Source of the DNA: Methanothermobacter thermautotrophicus
GTDB lineage: Archaea; Methanobacteriota; Methanobacteria; Methanobacteriales; Methanothermobacteraceae
Direction: 5' to 3'
NCBI RefSeq assembly: GCF_014889545.1
Contig: NZ_QKOF01000006.1
Span: 124,001 to 188,000 of the forward strand
DNA length: 64,000 bases
Under the pieces are notes generated by a model. The model worked only from the letters and a program-made list of their open reading frames with translations, ran no database searches and had not been told where the DNA came from. Numbering within the stretch: position 1 is the first letter of the stretch; each line of letters begins with the position of its first letter. Below, one piece after another: positions 17,603 through 28,103 of the stretch. The position numbers and the translations under genes are program-made.

Positions 17603-19363
17603 ATGGAAAATTACAGGATGGTCCTCCTCGACATCGACTACGTTATCGTCGACGAGGCACCGGTTATCAGACTCTTCGGTAAGGATAAAGGCGGCGGGAA
17701 TGAGCCCATAATAGCCTACGACAGCTCATTCAGACCCTACATCTACGCAATCCCCACTAACCTCGATGAATGCCTCAGGGAACTCGAGGAACTGGAACTG
17801 GAGAAACTGGAAGTCAAAGAGATGAGGGACCTTGGAAGGTCCACAGAGGTCATCAGAATAGAATTCAAACACCCCCAGGAAGTGCCGAAGATCAGGGACA
17901 GGATAAGGAACCTGGAATCTGTCAGGGATATAAGGGAACATGACATCCCATTCTACAGGCGCTACCTCATAGATAAATCCATCGTACCCATGGAGGAGCT
18001 GGAGTTCCAGGGTGTCGAGGTGGACTCAGCACCATCAGTCACCACAGACGTCAGGACGGTGGAGGTAACCGGCAGGGTCCAGAGCACAGGCTCAGTGGCA
18101 ACTCAACTCGACATCCTGAGCTTTGACATCGAGGTGAGGAACCCCCATGGCATGCCTGACCCTGAAAAGGACGAAATAGTGATGATTGGCATCGCCGGTA
18201 ACATGGGCTACGAATCTGTCATATCAACAACTGGCGACCACCTTGACTTTGTTGAGGTGGTTGAGGATGAAAGGGAACTACTTGAGAGATTCGCAGAGAT
18301 CGTAATTGATAAGAAACCGGACATACTGGTGGGATACAACTCAGACAACTTTGACTTTCCCTACATAACAAGGAGGGCGGCTCTCCTGGGCGCGGAACTC
18401 GACCTCGGCTGGGATGGTTCAAAGATCAGGACCATGAGGAGGGGTTTCGCAAACGCCACAGCCATAAAGGGAACGGTGCACGTGGACCTCTACCCGGTCA
18501 TGAGGAGGTACATGAACCTTGACAGGTACACCCTGGAGAGGGTCTACCAGGAACTTTTCGGCGAGGAGAAGATCGACCTCCCCGGTGACAGGCTCTGGGA
18601 GTACTGGGACCGGGATGAGCTGAGGGATGAACTCTTCAGGTACTCCCTGGATGATGTTGTTGCAACCCACAGGATAGCAGAGAAGATACTCCCCCTCAAC
18701 CTGGAGCTCACCCGGCTGGTGGGCCAGCCACTATTCGACATCTCCCGCATGGCAACGGGTCAGCAGGCGGAATGGTTCCTTGTCCGCAAGGCATACCAGT
18801 ACGGGGAACTGGTACCAAACAAGCCATCCCAGTCAGACTTCTCCAGGAGGAGGGGGCGCAGGGCGGTCGGCGGATACGTCAAGGAACCAGAGAAGGGTCT
18901 CCACGAGAACATAGTCCAGTTTGACTTCAGGAGCCTCTACCCCAGCATAATAATCTCAAAGAACATCTCACCAGACACCCTGACAGATGAGGATGAATCT
19001 GAATGCTACGTGGCCCCTGAATACGGTTACAGATTCCGCAAAAGTCCCAGGGGATTCGTACCCTCAGTTATAGGTGAAATACTCTCAGAGAGGGTGAGGA
19101 TCAAGGAGGAGATGAAGGGATCAGATGATCCCATGGAGAGGAAGATACTCAATGTGCAGCAGGAGGCCCTCAAGAGACTTGCAAACACCATGTACGGGGT
19201 ATACGGGTACTCAAGGTTCCGCTGGTACTCCATGGAGTGCGCCGAGGCCATAACCGCATGGGGCAGAGACTATATCAAGAAAACAATAAAAACTGCAGAG
19301 GAATTTGGTTTCCACACAGTCTATGCTGATACCGATGGTTTCTATGCAACCTACAGGGGATAG
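17603..19363 (+). CDS. polB1: DNA polymerase family B, large subunit of the split enzyme
   Basis: 586 residues. Seen: the 3'-5' exonuclease motifs ExoI ([10 protein letters not shown], about 172-181), ExoII ([13 protein letters not shown]) and ExoIII ([10 protein letters not shown]), then polymerase motif A ([12 protein letters not shown]), motif B ([14 protein letters not shown]) and motif C (YADTDGFYA) six residues before the stop. The thumb region with the KKRY-type motif is missing. This matches the two-subunit polymerase B known from Methanothermobacter, whose second subunit is encoded elsewhere. Because the length equals that known large subunit (586 residues), this is a natural split rather than a truncation by mutation. 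Confidence 0.95.
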   Translation: MENYRMVLLDIDYVIVDEAPVIRLFGKDKGGGNEPIIAYDSSFRPYIYAIPTNLDECLRELEELELEKLEVKEMRDLGRSTEVIRIEFKHPQEVPKIRDRIRNLESVRDIREHDIPFYRRYLIDKSIVPMEELEFQGVEVDSAPSVTTDVRTVEVTGRVQSTGSVATQLDILSFDIEVRNPHGMPDPEKDEIVMIGIAGNMGYESVISTTGDHLDFVEVVEDERELLERFAEIVIDKKPDILVGYNSDNFDFPYITRRAALLGAELDLGWDGSKIRTMRRGFANATAIKGTVHVDLYPVMRRYMNLDRYTLERVYQELFGEEKIDLPGDRLWEYWDRDELRDELFRYSLDDVVATHRIAEKILPLNLELTRLVGQPLFDISRMATGQQAEWFLVRKAYQYGELVPNKPSQSDFSRRRGRRAVGGYVKEPEKGLHENIVQFDFRSLYPSIIISKNISPDTLTDEDESECYVAPEYGYRFRKSPRGFVPSVIGEILSERVRIKEEMKGSDDPMERKILNVQQEALKRLANTMYGVYGYSRFRWYSMECAEAITAWGRDYIKKTIKTAEEFGFHTVYADTDGFYATYRG

Positions 19364-19386
19364 CTAATTAAAATCAGGTACATGTT

Positions 19387-19941
19387 TCAATCCTCAGTGG
19401 CTCCCTGGACCTCCTTAATGAAGCGTTCTATTATCTCCTCTGCATCGAGATCGATGACAGGTACATCAGCGTTCCCTGGCTTCACAGGGACATGGGCGAA
19501 GACAGGGCCATCCATTTTCAGCGCCCTTTCAAAGTCCAGTTCATCGGTGAATCTGATCACATTGAATCCCATGGACTCTGCAACGGCCCCCAGGTCTATA
19601 ACATCGGCGTAGGTGCACTGTGAGCCGGTGGTTGCATAGCACCTGTTGTCGAGGAGGACTATGATGAGGTTTTCAGGGGACTGTGCCGCTGCAGTGACAA
19701 GTCCGCCGAGGTTCATGAGGATTGAACCATCACCGTCCAGCACAACCACCCTGCGCTCCTGTGAAAGCGCAAGTCCAAGTCCGATGGAGGATGCCATGCC
19801 CATGGATCCAAGCATGTAGAAGTGCCTAGGTGAGTCTCTGATACTGTAGAGCTCCCTTGATGGGAACCCAAGGTTGCAAACCACGAGTTCATCCTTAAGG
19901 GCACCAGTGATTCTCTCTATGGCTTCAATTCTCTCAAGCAT
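19387..19941 (-). CDS. comE: Sulfopyruvate decarboxylase, beta subunit
   Basis: 184 residues. With ComD it decarboxylates sulfopyruvate to sulfoacetaldehyde in coenzyme M synthesis. It holds the thiamine diphosphate motif [12 protein letters not shown]...LLDNRCY (GDG then N after about 26 residues). The ATG at 19941 follows GGTGATATT, which overlaps the comD stop; an in-frame ATG at 19962 lies inside comD. Order comC-comD-comE on one strand with overlaps indicates one operon. Confidence 0.93.
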   Translation of the reverse strand: MLERIEAIERITGALKDELVVCNLGFPSRELYSIRDSPRHFYMLGSMGMASSIGLGLALSQERRVVVLDGDGSILMNLGGLVTAAAQSPENLIIVLLDNRCYATTGSQCTYADVIDLGAVAESMGFNVIRFTDELDFERALKMDGPVFAHVPVKPGNADVPVIDLDAEEIIERFIKEVQGATED

Positions 19942-19945
19942 AATA

Positions 19946-20443
19946 TCACCAGTAGGATACATCCAGCAGGACCGCCACAGGCTTACCCATCCTTATGGAT
20001 GTCTCTGTAAATTCCACTATGGACTTCCTGGCCTCATCGGGACTTCTGGGGGTTATGAAGGGTATTTCAAGGATCCTCAGTATATCCTCAGTGGCCCTCC
20101 CCATGGGAACCTGGGCCTCCATGAACTCCCCCTCGGTGCCCCTGTGACTTACAATCATGGTTATGGGGATATGGTAGAGGCTGTAAAGGGATGCCAGGAC
20201 GTTCACAGAGTTACCTAGCCCGGAGTTCTGCATTAGTATGGCGGTTGTCCTTCCAGCCATGTGGGCCCCGGCTGCGACACCGAAGCCCTCCTCCTCACGG
20301 GTAACCGGTACGTGCATGATCCCGGGGTCAGCATCCACCATCTCAAGGACTGCCCTTAGGTTCACGCAGGGGACGCTAACGGTGAAATCTATCCCTGCAT
20401 CCATCATACCCGCGTAAACAGCTTCGCTACTATCCACTTTCAT
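19946..20443 (-). CDS. comD: Sulfopyruvate decarboxylase, alpha subunit
   Basis: 165 residues, the pyrimidine-binding half of the split thiamine-dependent decarboxylase. Seen: [21 protein letters not shown] with the Glu that activates thiamine, and [11 protein letters not shown]. The ATG at 20443 overlaps the comC stop (ATGA); a GTG at 20437 is an alternative with better spacing from AAGGAG. It is encoded between comC and comE. Confidence 0.93.
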   Translation of the reverse strand: MKVDSSEAVYAGMMDAGIDFTVSVPCVNLRAVLEMVDADPGIMHVPVTREEEGFGVAAGAHMAGRTTAILMQNSGLGNSVNVLASLYSLYHIPITMIVSHRGTEGEFMEAQVPMGRATEDILRILEIPFITPRSPDEARKSIVEFTETSIRMGKPVAVLLDVSYW

Positions 20444-21465
20444 AGCTCCTTAATTTCAAGATTTAGATCAAGCTCTTCTGCTATTCCAAGAATCCTCTCA
20501 AGGAGCTTTTCATCCAGTTCAATACCCTCAGCACGCCTTCTCTTTATGTTCATGGCCTCGATGTCACCTGGTATGAGGACGTCGCCGGTTGATTTAACCT
20601 CATCGATGAGTTCATCAACCTGGGCCCTGAACTCATCGGGGTTAACCATCTTTGAGGGGTCGATGGCCATCATGAGGTCCCCCTTGGTGCACATCTCCTC
20701 AGGATTTGCTGTCCCCCTGACAGCTGTTCCGAAGGCGGCCCCAACCAGGGGCCCTGCAAGTATCTCTATCATGAAGGAGAGGGCGTATCCCTTATGTCCA
20801 CCGAAGGGTAGGATGGAGCCCTTAAGGGCCATCTCAGGGTCTGTGGTGGGGTTACCCTCAGCATCCAGGGCAACATTTTCAGGTATACTCTCACCCTTCC
20901 TGGCGGCCTCAAGGAGTTTTCCCCGGGCCGAGGCCGATGTTGCCATGTCCACAGAGACATAGTGCCTGTTTGATGGGATGCCTATGGCCAGGGGGTTGGT
21001 TCCAAGGATGGGTTTCCCGCCCCCAATGGGTGCGACGGCGGGTTCGGTGTTTGCTATAACAACACCTATCATGTCATTCATGACAGCCATATCTGAGTAG
21101 TATCCGGCGACCCCGAAATGGTTGGAGTCGTGGACACCTACAAGGCCAACACCTGTAGCTCTGGCCTTCTCAATGGCAAGCTCCATGGCCCTGTAGGCAA
21201 CAACGTGTCCGAATATGTGGTTACCATTTATGAGGGCCGTTGATTCGGTTTCCCGCTCAATGGTTATGTCACCATCAGCCCTTATCGTCCCGTGCCTCAA
21301 TCCCTCAACGTACTGGGGGAACCTCCCGATTCCATGTGAGCTGAATCCCTTGAGGTCAGCGTCAACTGTTACATCTGCAACTATGTCTGAGCTCTCCTCA
21401 GGAACATTCATGGCAGTGAGTATTTCCTTTATGATTTTAATTTCCTCTTCAGGGCTTATCCTCAT
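20440..21465 (-). CDS. comC: L-sulfolactate dehydrogenase
   Basis: 341 residues of the malate/L-lactate dehydrogenase (LDH2) family. In methanogens the enzyme oxidises (R)/(S)-sulfolactate to sulfopyruvate for coenzyme M; it may also act on malate. Seen: [29 protein letters not shown], and [33 protein letters not shown] precedes the ATG. It is the first gene of comCDE, 10 bp after purM, which suggests read-through from purM. Confidence 0.92.
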   Translation of the reverse strand: MRISPEEEIKIIKEILTAMNVPEESSDIVADVTVDADLKGFSSHGIGRFPQYVEGLRHGTIRADGDITIERETESTALINGNHIFGHVVAYRAMELAIEKARATGVGLVGVHDSNHFGVAGYYSDMAVMNDMIGVVIANTEPAVAPIGGGKPILGTNPLAIGIPSNRHYVSVDMATSASARGKLLEAARKGESIPENVALDAEGNPTTDPEMALKGSILPFGGHKGYALSFMIEILAGPLVGAAFGTAVRGTANPEEMCTKGDLMMAIDPSKMVNPDEFRAQVDELIDEVKSTGDVLIPGDIEAMNIKRRRAEGIELDEKLLERILGIAEELDLNLEIKEL

Positions 21466-21475
21466 AAAAGTCCTC

Positions 21476-22492
21476 CTAAAGCTTTATGGTTTCACCGGTG
21501 TAGGCTTCAAGTTCAACCTCTGAGCCCCTATCTGTGACCTCTCCTATGGGGTGGGCTCCATCTCCAAGGATACTGAGGGCCTCATCCATGTCATCAGGGG
21601 CTACAACTGCACAGAAACCTATGCCCATGTTGAATACCCGGTACATCTCCCCTATGTCAACCCCTGCCTCGCGGATAACACTGAATATCTGCTGTGGTTC
21701 TGGCAGGGAATCGAGGCGGTAGCCAACATCCTTTCTAAGTCTTTTGAGGTTGCCAAAACCTCCCCCGGTTATGTGGGCCAGGCCATGGACATCAACATCT
21801 GATTCAATCAGTCCCATGATGGGCTCCACGTAGATCCTTGTGGGCCTCAGGAGTTCTTCACCGACGCTGGTGCTGGATCCTGGCATCTCGTCTGCAGGTG
21901 AAAGTTCAAGCTCATCAAAGAATACCCTGCGTGCGAGGCTGAGGCCATTGCTGTGTATCCCGTTGCTCTCCAGGCCTATGACAACGTCGCCGGGGGAAAC
22001 ATCCTCACCGGTTATGACCCTTTCCACATCAACAAATCCTATCCCGGTGGCTGCAAGGTCAAGGTTCCGGATTATACCGGGGAGGGATGCTGTCTCACCA
22101 CCTATTATGGCGACCTTCGCCATTTCAGCGCCCATTGCAAGTCCCTTCCCTATCTCCCCGGCCACTTCGGGGTCCGGGTGTTCGACTGCAAGGTAATCAA
22201 CAAGTGCAGCCGGTCTTGCACCCACACAGAGGATGTCATTGACGACCATTGCAATACAGTCTATACCCACAGTATCGTAACGGTTCATCATCTCCGCCAC
22301 AAGGATCTTGCTCCCCACACCATCGGTGCTCATGGCTATGGCCGTATCACCCATTCTTACCAGGGCCGCGAAGTGCCCTGCCCCGGTGATAACGTCACAG
22401 TACTTAAGGGTGTCACTCAACCTGGAGGTTAAGCTGGAAACAGTGAGCTCCTCCAGGTCTATGTCCACTCCAGATTCTGAATAGGTTACCAT
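21476..22492 (-). CDS. purM: Phosphoribosylformylglycinamidine cyclo-ligase
   Basis: 338 residues; ATP-dependent ring closure of FGAM to AIR in purine synthesis. Seen: [64 protein letters not shown] and the C-terminal FNMGIGFC, all conserved PurM elements. GGTGATTTA precedes the ATG. It lies upstream of comCDE with 10-bp spacing. Confidence 0.95.
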   Translation of the reverse strand: MVTYSESGVDIDLEELTVSSLTSRLSDTLKYCDVITGAGHFAALVRMGDTAIAMSTDGVGSKILVAEMMNRYDTVGIDCIAMVVNDILCVGARPAALVDYLAVEHPDPEVAGEIGKGLAMGAEMAKVAIIGGETASLPGIIRNLDLAATGIGFVDVERVITGEDVSPGDVVIGLESNGIHSNGLSLARRVFFDELELSPADEMPGSSTSVGEELLRPTRIYVEPIMGLIESDVDVHGLAHITGGGFGNLKRLRKDVGYRLDSLPEPQQIFSVIREAGVDIGEMYRVFNMGIGFCAVVAPDDMDEALSILGDGAHPIGEVTDRGSEVELEAYTGETIKL

Positions 22493-22538
22493 TAAATCAC
22501 CACTAAAGAATAGTTTAAGGTTATCTAAATAGTTAGCC

Positions 22539-24449
22539 TCACTGTATCCTGACGGTTTCCAGGTTCAGGGGAGTCTTGGTCTCTATCCTGTATGTCCTGT
22601 AGATACTTGATGCCAGGTCCAGTGTCTTGTAGTTGTCTCCGTGGCATAGAAGTATCTTCTCTGGTTTCGGTGATATCCTCTTGACGTATTCCATTAGCTG
22701 CCTCCTGTCTGAGTGACCGCTGAAACCCTCAATTGTCTTTATGTTCATCCTGACATTGTAGACCCTCATCTTGTCATCCTCATCCTTGAGGGGGATCTCC
22801 TTCCACCCCTTCTGTATCCTTCTACCAAGGGACCCCTCGGCCTGGTAACCCACAAATACCAGGGAATTGTCCGGGTCCTCACAGAGCCACTTGAAGTACT
22901 CCAGGGAGTTACCTCCAGTCAGCATACCTGAAGTTGAAAGGATTATGGATGGTTCGCCCTCAACTATGGCCTTTCGCTCATCCATACCGTTAACCTTGTG
23001 GAAGATGTCTGAGATGAAGGGGTTGTGACCCATGTGGAATATCTGATCCCTGAGGTCCTTGCTGAGGTACTCTGGCCTTGCAGTGTGGATTGCATTGGCC
23101 TCCCAGATCATACCATCAATGTAGACAGGTACCTCGTCGATTATACCAGTCCTTATGTACTCCTCAAGGACTATCATGAGTTCCTGGGCCCTTCCAACAG
23201 CGAAGACCGGTATGAGTATCTTACCCCCCCTCTTGAGGGTTGAATAGATGGTCTTAACAAGTTCCTTCTCTGCACGGTTCCTTGATGGCTGGACATCCTC
23301 ATGGCCCCCGTAGGTGCTCTCCATCACAAGGGTTTCAATCCTGGGGAACCTGTTTGCCGCAGCCTCCAGGAGCCTGCTCTGCTCATACTTGAAGTCCCCT
23401 GTGTAGACCATGTTGTGCTGCCCATCCCCTATGTGGAGGTGTGCCATGGCAGACCCCAGGATGTGACCCGCGTTGTGGAGTGTCAGCCTTATATCAGGGG
23501 CTATGTCTGTCACCTCACCATAGTCCAGGGTTATTGTGTGCTTCACGCTCTTCTTAACGTGCTTCACATTGAATGGTAGGGGTTCGTCCTCCCTGTGGGC
23601 GATGTCGATGTGGTCCAGCTGCAGGAGTGTCATGAGGTCCCTTGTTGGTGCCGTGCAGTACACTGGTCCATCGTAGCCGTAGTGGTAGAGGTAGGGGAGG
23701 AAGCCTGAGTGGTCCAGGTGTGCATGGGTGATTATGACTGCGTCAAGACTGTCAAGGGTGAATTCAGGGACATTGAGGTAGGGGTAGGAGTTCTTATCAT
23801 CTCCACCTGCAACGTTGACACCACAGTCCAGGAGGACCCTGCTGTTGGGTGTCTGAAGGTAGAGGCAGGATCTTCCAACCTCCCTGAAACCACCCATGGC
23901 GGTGAGCCTGGCCCAGTCATTATCATACTTTGGCCTCTGATGTATACGGTTCCCAAGCTGCTGCAGAATCTTCTTTCTTTCCTTGCTATTCTTCCTAAGT
24001 GTTCTGCGTATTCTTTCTATTATCTCAGATGATATTGGTGGTGTTCTCAGTATCTTGGGAGCCCATCCAGTGTTTTTGACTATTTCCCTTGACGTTGACC
24101 CGTACTTGCCTATCACCAGCCCGGGCTTTCTGGCCTCAATTATTACCTCACAGGTGACATCATCAAAGGATATGTTGGTTATCTTGGCCTCCTCGGGCAC
24201 TATTTCATGTATCTTCCTTATGGCCTTCTCAGGGTCCATGAGGACTGACCTGTCGGATCTTATAATTATCCTCTTCCGGATATCCTTTGCAATGTCCCTT
24301 ATGAGGTTGCCGTTCTCGGTTATTATCTCGGGGTTCTTTGTGTAGATTACCACCTCGGGTCCCTCGAATTCCACCTTCGCAACCTGGACCCTATCGGGAA
24401 GTCTCTGCATTATTGTCCTTTTGATTTCTTCAAGCATCTCTGAAACCAT
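22539..24449 (-). CDS. KH-domain beta-CASP ribonuclease aCPSF1
   Basis: 636 residues. Two N-terminal KH-like domains (about 1-150) are followed by a metallo-beta-lactamase domain ([10 protein letters not shown] near 243-252, [15 protein letters not shown]) interrupted by the beta-CASP domain, ending with [12 protein letters not shown] and CHGD. This is the archaeal CPSF73 homologue, an endo/5'-3' exoribonuclease shown in methanogens to act in 3'-end formation and transcription termination after U-tracts. Its length is typical. GTGATC precedes the ATG. It is 69 bp downstream of psmB. Confidence 0.93.
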   Translation of the reverse strand: MVSEMLEEIKRTIMQRLPDRVQVAKVEFEGPEVVIYTKNPEIITENGNLIRDIAKDIRKRIIIRSDRSVLMDPEKAIRKIHEIVPEEAKITNISFDDVTCEVIIEARKPGLVIGKYGSTSREIVKNTGWAPKILRTPPISSEIIERIRRTLRKNSKERKKILQQLGNRIHQRPKYDNDWARLTAMGGFREVGRSCLYLQTPNSRVLLDCGVNVAGGDDKNSYPYLNVPEFTLDSLDAVIITHAHLDHSGFLPYLYHYGYDGPVYCTAPTRDLMTLLQLDHIDIAHREDEPLPFNVKHVKKSVKHTITLDYGEVTDIAPDIRLTLHNAGHILGSAMAHLHIGDGQHNMVYTGDFKYEQSRLLEAAANRFPRIETLVMESTYGGHEDVQPSRNRAEKELVKTIYSTLKRGGKILIPVFAVGRAQELMIVLEEYIRTGIIDEVPVYIDGMIWEANAIHTARPEYLSKDLRDQIFHMGHNPFISDIFHKVNGMDERKAIVEGEPSIILSTSGMLTGGNSLEYFKWLCEDPDNSLVFVGYQAEGSLGRRIQKGWKEIPLKDEDDKMRVYNVRMNIKTIEGFSGHSDRRQLMEYVKRISPKPEKILLCHGDNYKTLDLASSIYRTYRIETKTPLNLETVRIQ

Positions 24450-24518
24450 AAGATCACTTCTAAAAAACAGGGGGTATCAGTAAACAGTTGTTTACTGCGG
24501 TTAAAAATAGGGAAAAAA

Positions 24519-25151
24519 TCAGTTGAGGTTTTCAATCCTTCTCTGGATTTCCTCTTCACCAAGCATCCTGAAGCCTTCCTCCTCTGTAACGGTCGCCACA
24601 AGGATTCCGTTACCTGAGTAGGTGTCCCTCTCCATGGCGGATTTTATGGCCCTTATGGCCACATCCACAGCCTCGTCCACGTATATATCATCGCTGTATC
24701 TGTCCTCAAGGACACCGTAGGCAACCGGTGAACCGGAACCCGTTGAGACGAACTTGTCTGGTATCATCCCTCCTGATGGATCAAGGGAGTAGATCTTCGC
24801 ACCGTTCTCGTCAACACCTCCAAGGAGTGTCTGGACTATGAATGGGTAGAAACGTGATGAGTGCAGTATATTAGCTGCAAGTGCAGCTGCGGCCTCTATG
24901 CTTATTTTCTCTGAGTTCCTCATGCGGTAAAGTGCAGCCTCAGCCTTGAGGTACTTCATGAGGCTCTGGGCATCAGCCACGGAACCTGCTATGGTTGCTG
25001 CTATGTGTTCATCTATTTTAAAAATCTTGTCTGTAGCCTTATGGGCTATGAGGTTGCCCATACTGGCCCTTCTCTCTGTGGCAAAAACAACTCCATCCTT
25101 GCATGTTATGCCAACAGTTGTGGTGCCTTTCAGCGTGTTTTTATCGTTCAT
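24519..25151 (-). CDS. psmB: Proteasome beta subunit
   Basis: 210 residues. A nine-residue propeptide (MNDKNTLKG) precedes the active-site TTTVG; Thr10 becomes the nucleophile after self-cleavage. Asp and Lys partners are in the conserved GVVFATERRAS segment (K replaced by R as written here: E-R-R), and SGSGSPVAYG-like STGSGSPVAYG is present. It forms the inner rings of the 20S proteasome. The ATG has an AGAGGTG site. A TATA box lies at 25211-25220. Confidence 0.93.
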   Translation of the reverse strand: MNDKNTLKGTTTVGITCKDGVVFATERRASMGNLIAHKATDKIFKIDEHIAATIAGSVADAQSLMKYLKAEAALYRMRNSEKISIEAAAALAANILHSSRFYPFIVQTLLGGVDENGAKIYSLDPSGGMIPDKFVSTGSGSPVAYGVLEDRYSDDIYVDEAVDVAIRAIKSAMERDTYSGNGILVATVTEEEGFRMLGEEEIQRRIENLN

Positions 25152-25210
25152 GGATACACCTCTAATAAAAATAATAAAAAACAGTCCTAGATCCTATTAT
25201 GTTTTTATGG

Positions 25211-25220
25211 TATATATAGG
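25211..25220 (-). promoter_or_regulatory. TATA box candidate for psmB
   Basis: On the minus strand CCTATATATA reads about 60 bp before the psmB ATG (25151). Upstream, at 25232-25262, two small hairpins (CCCTGCAAAGGG and TGTCC...GGACA) are possible. Confidence 0.5.
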
Positions 25221-25360
25221 GTTTTCATTTAACCCTGCAAAGGGCTGTCCCTATGGACATAAAAGTGTTCTGTATCAGTTATATAACTGGAGGTCCTTAT
25301 TAAAGTTTGCGATTTTTTTATAATGGCTATGGAATTCCAGGGTTGAATACAGTCAGATAT

Positions 25361-25368
25361 AAAAAAAA
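25361..25368 (-). terminator. U-tract terminator after purP
   Basis: Eight consecutive T on the minus strand begin 16 bases after the purP stop codon. A U-tract without a stem is the usual archaeal intrinsic terminator. Confidence 0.55.
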
Positions 25369-25383
25369 TGAAGGGTGGGAGTA

Positions 25384-26475
25384 TCAGGTTATGATCTCTG
25401 GAAGGCGGTCCTCCTCTGCAGCCACCTTAATCTCCCTTGCAACACGGCGGCCCATGCTCATACCCTCACCGTGGAGGAGGTAACTGTAGGTTGAACCGTG
25501 CATGAAGGTGTTTGTACCCCCATCTGAACGTGCGCTCATCTCAAATGTCACGATTTCAAGGTTATCTGTGCACATGGTCTGGAGACAGAAGGGACCGTTC
25601 ATACCTGGTGGAACAATCCTGCTGGCAGCCTCCACCATCCGGTCCCCCATATCAAAGGCCTGGGGGAGGAGGGATTCCCTCATTGCAACCGGATGGTTAC
25701 CTGTTATCACGTAGGAGGGGTCCATGTTTATATCAAGCTGGTCCCTTGCAGGTATCCTTACGAGTCCATCGATATTTGACTCGTACCTGCTGTCCATACC
25801 CATGAGTTCGACCTCATCGTTCATGATTGAGTAGAAGTAGTGGATGCAGAAGTTGGTACCTGCCACGTACTCCTCTATGTGGGCATCTTTAACATCATCC
25901 TCTGTTATCCAGCCCCTCTCCATCATTGAATCGATTTTATCATTGAACTCCTCTGTACTTGAAGCCACGAAGTATCCACGACCACCCCTGGCGCCTGGGA
26001 ACTTGACCATGACGGGTCTGTCTATTTCATCAGGGTCAGTGTACTTGAAGGGTATCCTTATACCCGCCTCCTTCATGAGCTTCCTCTCAAGGTCACGTTC
26101 AGATTCCCATCTAAGTATATCCCTGTTACCGAACATTGGAACATAGAAGTCATTTTCAATATGATCAAGCCCTGCGTAGGCAACAAATGATCCGTGAGGG
26201 ACTATTATGCTGTTCATTGACCTCAATTTGTCCTGAACATCATCATTCACTATATCACTGAATTTATCAACCATTATGAACTCATCTGCAACTCTGAATC
26301 GCTGATATGGGACTTCACGACCCTTCTCACAGACAACTGCGGTTCTGAAGCCCTCCCTCTTTGCACCGTTCAGTATGTGGAGTGATGTGTGGCTGCCCAG
26401 GGTTGCTACTGTTATATCTTCCCTGCTGTATCCTTCAAGGATGTTGAGTATCTCGTCACGGTTTACCTTACTCAT
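25384..26475 (-). CDS. purP: FAICAR synthetase PurP (formate-dependent)
   Basis: 363 residues of the archaeal ATP-grasp PurP family, which makes FAICAR from AICAR, formate and ATP without folate. Seen: [12 protein letters not shown] at the N-terminus, [23 protein letters not shown] (ATP-grasp loop), [16 protein letters not shown], and [12 protein letters not shown]. The length is typical. The mRNA leader is short: a TATA box at 26491-26503 lies within 30 bp of the ATG. Confidence 0.93.
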   Translation of the reverse strand: MSKVNRDEILNILEGYSREDITVATLGSHTSLHILNGAKREGFRTAVVCEKGREVPYQRFRVADEFIMVDKFSDIVNDDVQDKLRSMNSIIVPHGSFVAYAGLDHIENDFYVPMFGNRDILRWESERDLERKLMKEAGIRIPFKYTDPDEIDRPVMVKFPGARGGRGYFVASSTEEFNDKIDSMMERGWITEDDVKDAHIEEYVAGTNFCIHYFYSIMNDEVELMGMDSRYESNIDGLVRIPARDQLDINMDPSYVITGNHPVAMRESLLPQAFDMGDRMVEAASRIVPPGMNGPFCLQTMCTDNLEIVTFEMSARSDGGTNTFMHGSTYSYLLHGEGMSMGRRVAREIKVAAEEDRLPEIIT

Positions 26476-26490
26476 AAAAAAACCCCTTGG

Positions 26491-26503
26491 ATTTATATAT
26501 AAA
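26491..26503 (-). promoter_or_regulatory. TATA box of purP
   Basis: The minus strand reads TTTATATATAAAT at 16-28 bp before the ATG at 26475, a strong match. Initiation about 25 bp downstream of its centre would fall near the start codon, so the transcript may have almost no leader. Confidence 0.6.
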
Positions 26504-26620
26504 TGGTTTAATTTCTTGATAATTATCTTTTTTGCCTTCCGTCGAAGCCATTAAATACTTGGAGGAAAAAAGAACATTTATGGATTTATTTTTTTAAACA
26601 CTCCCCTAAACAGTGAAATC

Positions 26621-27346
26621 ATGAAATGGACAAGGATAGGAGATATTATAGTCCTTAACAGGGAAGTGGATGACCCGGAGGGTTTGCTTGAGAGGGAGGG
26701 GGCCAGGAGTGTAATCAGGGTGGAGGGTATACACGGCCCCCTCAGGAGACCCAGGGTGAGGGTAATGGCAGGCAGCGGCACAGAAACTGTCCACAAGGAG
26801 AACGGCTGCCTCTTCAGGATAGACCTCTCAAGGGTCATGTGGTCACGGGGTAACATAAACGAGAGGATCCGCATACCATCACTTGTGAGGGAGGGTGAGA
26901 CCGTTGTCGACATGTTCGCAGGTATAGGGTACTTCTCCATCCCGGTGGCAGTCCATTCAGATCCCGGCAGGGTTTACTCTGTGGAGTTAAACCCGGACTC
27001 CTTTGAACTCCTCAAATCCAACATAGCCCTCAACAGGGTTGAAGGGATAATAGAACCCATCCTGGGGGACTGCCGTGAGGTAGCCCCTGAACTCGATGCT
27101 GACAGGGTTATAATGGGTTACGTTGGAAGGACACACCACTTCCTTGACGCCGCAATGGAGTGTGTCAGGGATGGAGGGGTTATACATTACCATGAAACAG
27201 CACCTGAGGCCATAAGATTCTCAAGGCCCCTCAGACGGATTGAAAGGGCAGCACATCCAAGGAGGGTCTCACTCCTCGATAGGCGCGTTATAAAGAAGTA
27301 CTCCCCGGGGGTCTGGCATGTTGTCCTTGATGTCAGGGTACATTAG
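26621..27346 (+). CDS. taw2: tRNA wybutosine-pathway aminocarboxypropyltransferase (Tyw2/Taw2-like)
   Basis: 241 residues of the Trm5/Tyw2 class I methyltransferase-like family. The SAM site DMFAGIGYFSIP is near residue 91, followed by YSVELNPDSFELL and GDCREV. Where Trm5 has an N-L-P motif this protein reads MGYVGRTHHFLD, the mark of the Tyw2/Taw2 subgroup that transfers the aminocarboxypropyl group of SAM to 4-demethylwyosine at G37 of tRNA-Phe. The N-terminal D1-like domain is reduced. Trm5-type activity is the alternative. Confidence 0.8.
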   Translation: MKWTRIGDIIVLNREVDDPEGLLEREGARSVIRVEGIHGPLRRPRVRVMAGSGTETVHKENGCLFRIDLSRVMWSRGNINERIRIPSLVREGETVVDMFAGIGYFSIPVAVHSDPGRVYSVELNPDSFELLKSNIALNRVEGIIEPILGDCREVAPELDADRVIMGYVGRTHHFLDAAMECVRDGGVIHYHETAPEAIRFSRPLRRIERAAHPRRVSLLDRRVIKKYSPGVWHVVLDVRVH

Positions 27347-27508
27347 TTGCCTGGATAGAGAATGCTTGATGCATGGATAAAGGTGGAGCATAAGAATGCA
27401 TCCCCTGATACAGGATAAAACTTCACGTTTCTGGCATTCACAGTATACATTCCAGATGATGATAGAACTTCCTGTTGAAGGGATATTAAAAGAGCCGCAG
27501 GTGGTATT

Positions 27509-28078
27509 CTGACCATTAAGGTTGCGGGTGTGGATCCTGCCGCAGCTGATGGAAGGGAGAGTGGAGTTTTCATCCTGGAGGGCGACAGGCATGAAATATT
27601 AAGCGCATTCTCCCTTCAGGAAATAATCGATGAAGTTAAGTCTGTGGAGGTGGTGGCAGTTGACGCACCAATATCCCTGCCTGCCGGACGATGCTGCCTC
27701 GAAGCTGATTGCAGCTGCAGCAGACATGGACACTTCAGAAGGGCTGACCTGGAGCTTAGGAGGTATGGCAGTGTTCTTCCCCTCACCTGGAGGGGGATGA
27801 GGGAGCTCACCATGAGGGGTATCAGCATGGCAGGGAAACTTGGCTCCATGGGAGTGGAGGTCATTGAAACACATCCAAGGACCGCAGATTCCATGGCTGG
27901 TCTATCTGGCCGTCTTATCAGAAAACTTGGCATTGAAAATGTGAAGATGACTGTGCACCAGAGGGACGCCCTTATAGCAGGAGCTGTCGCCATCCTCTAC
28001 TGCAGGGGAGAATTCATTGAACTGGGGGATCCACAGGAGGGTAAGATAATTCTACCAGCCCCTGGAGCAGAGCTTTAG
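27509..28078 (+). CDS. DUF429 family protein with uncertain non-AUG start
   Basis: 189 residues if started at CTG 27509. I recognise the DUF429 (RNase H-like fold) pattern: KVAGVDPAAA at the N-terminus, VVAVDAPISLP, a Cys-rich C-CLEADCSCSRHG-type insert, RGM-RGI helices, GVEVIETHPR, and a C-terminal DALIAGAVAILY. Function unknown. The first canonical codon, GTG 27530, falls inside the first conserved strand and would leave the acidic residue at position 2. An AGGTGG site (27499-27504) sits before CTG 27509 and ATT 27515, so a rare start is likely. Confidence 0.65.
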   Translation: MTIKVAGVDPAAADGRESGVFILEGDRHEILSAFSLQEIIDEVKSVEVVAVDAPISLPAGRCCLEADCSCSRHGHFRRADLELRRYGSVLPLTWRGMRELTMRGISMAGKLGSMGVEVIETHPRTADSMAGLSGRLIRKLGIENVKMTVHQRDALIAGAVAILYCRGEFIELGDPQEGKIILPAPGAEL

Positions 28079-28103
28079 TCATGCAGGGGCACCGTTAAGA
28101 CTT

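Noticed and set aside
17603-19363. polB1 as a pseudogene truncated by a nonsense mutation
   Set aside because: Length and end point equal those of the known large subunit of the Methanothermobacter split polymerase, and all motifs are intact.
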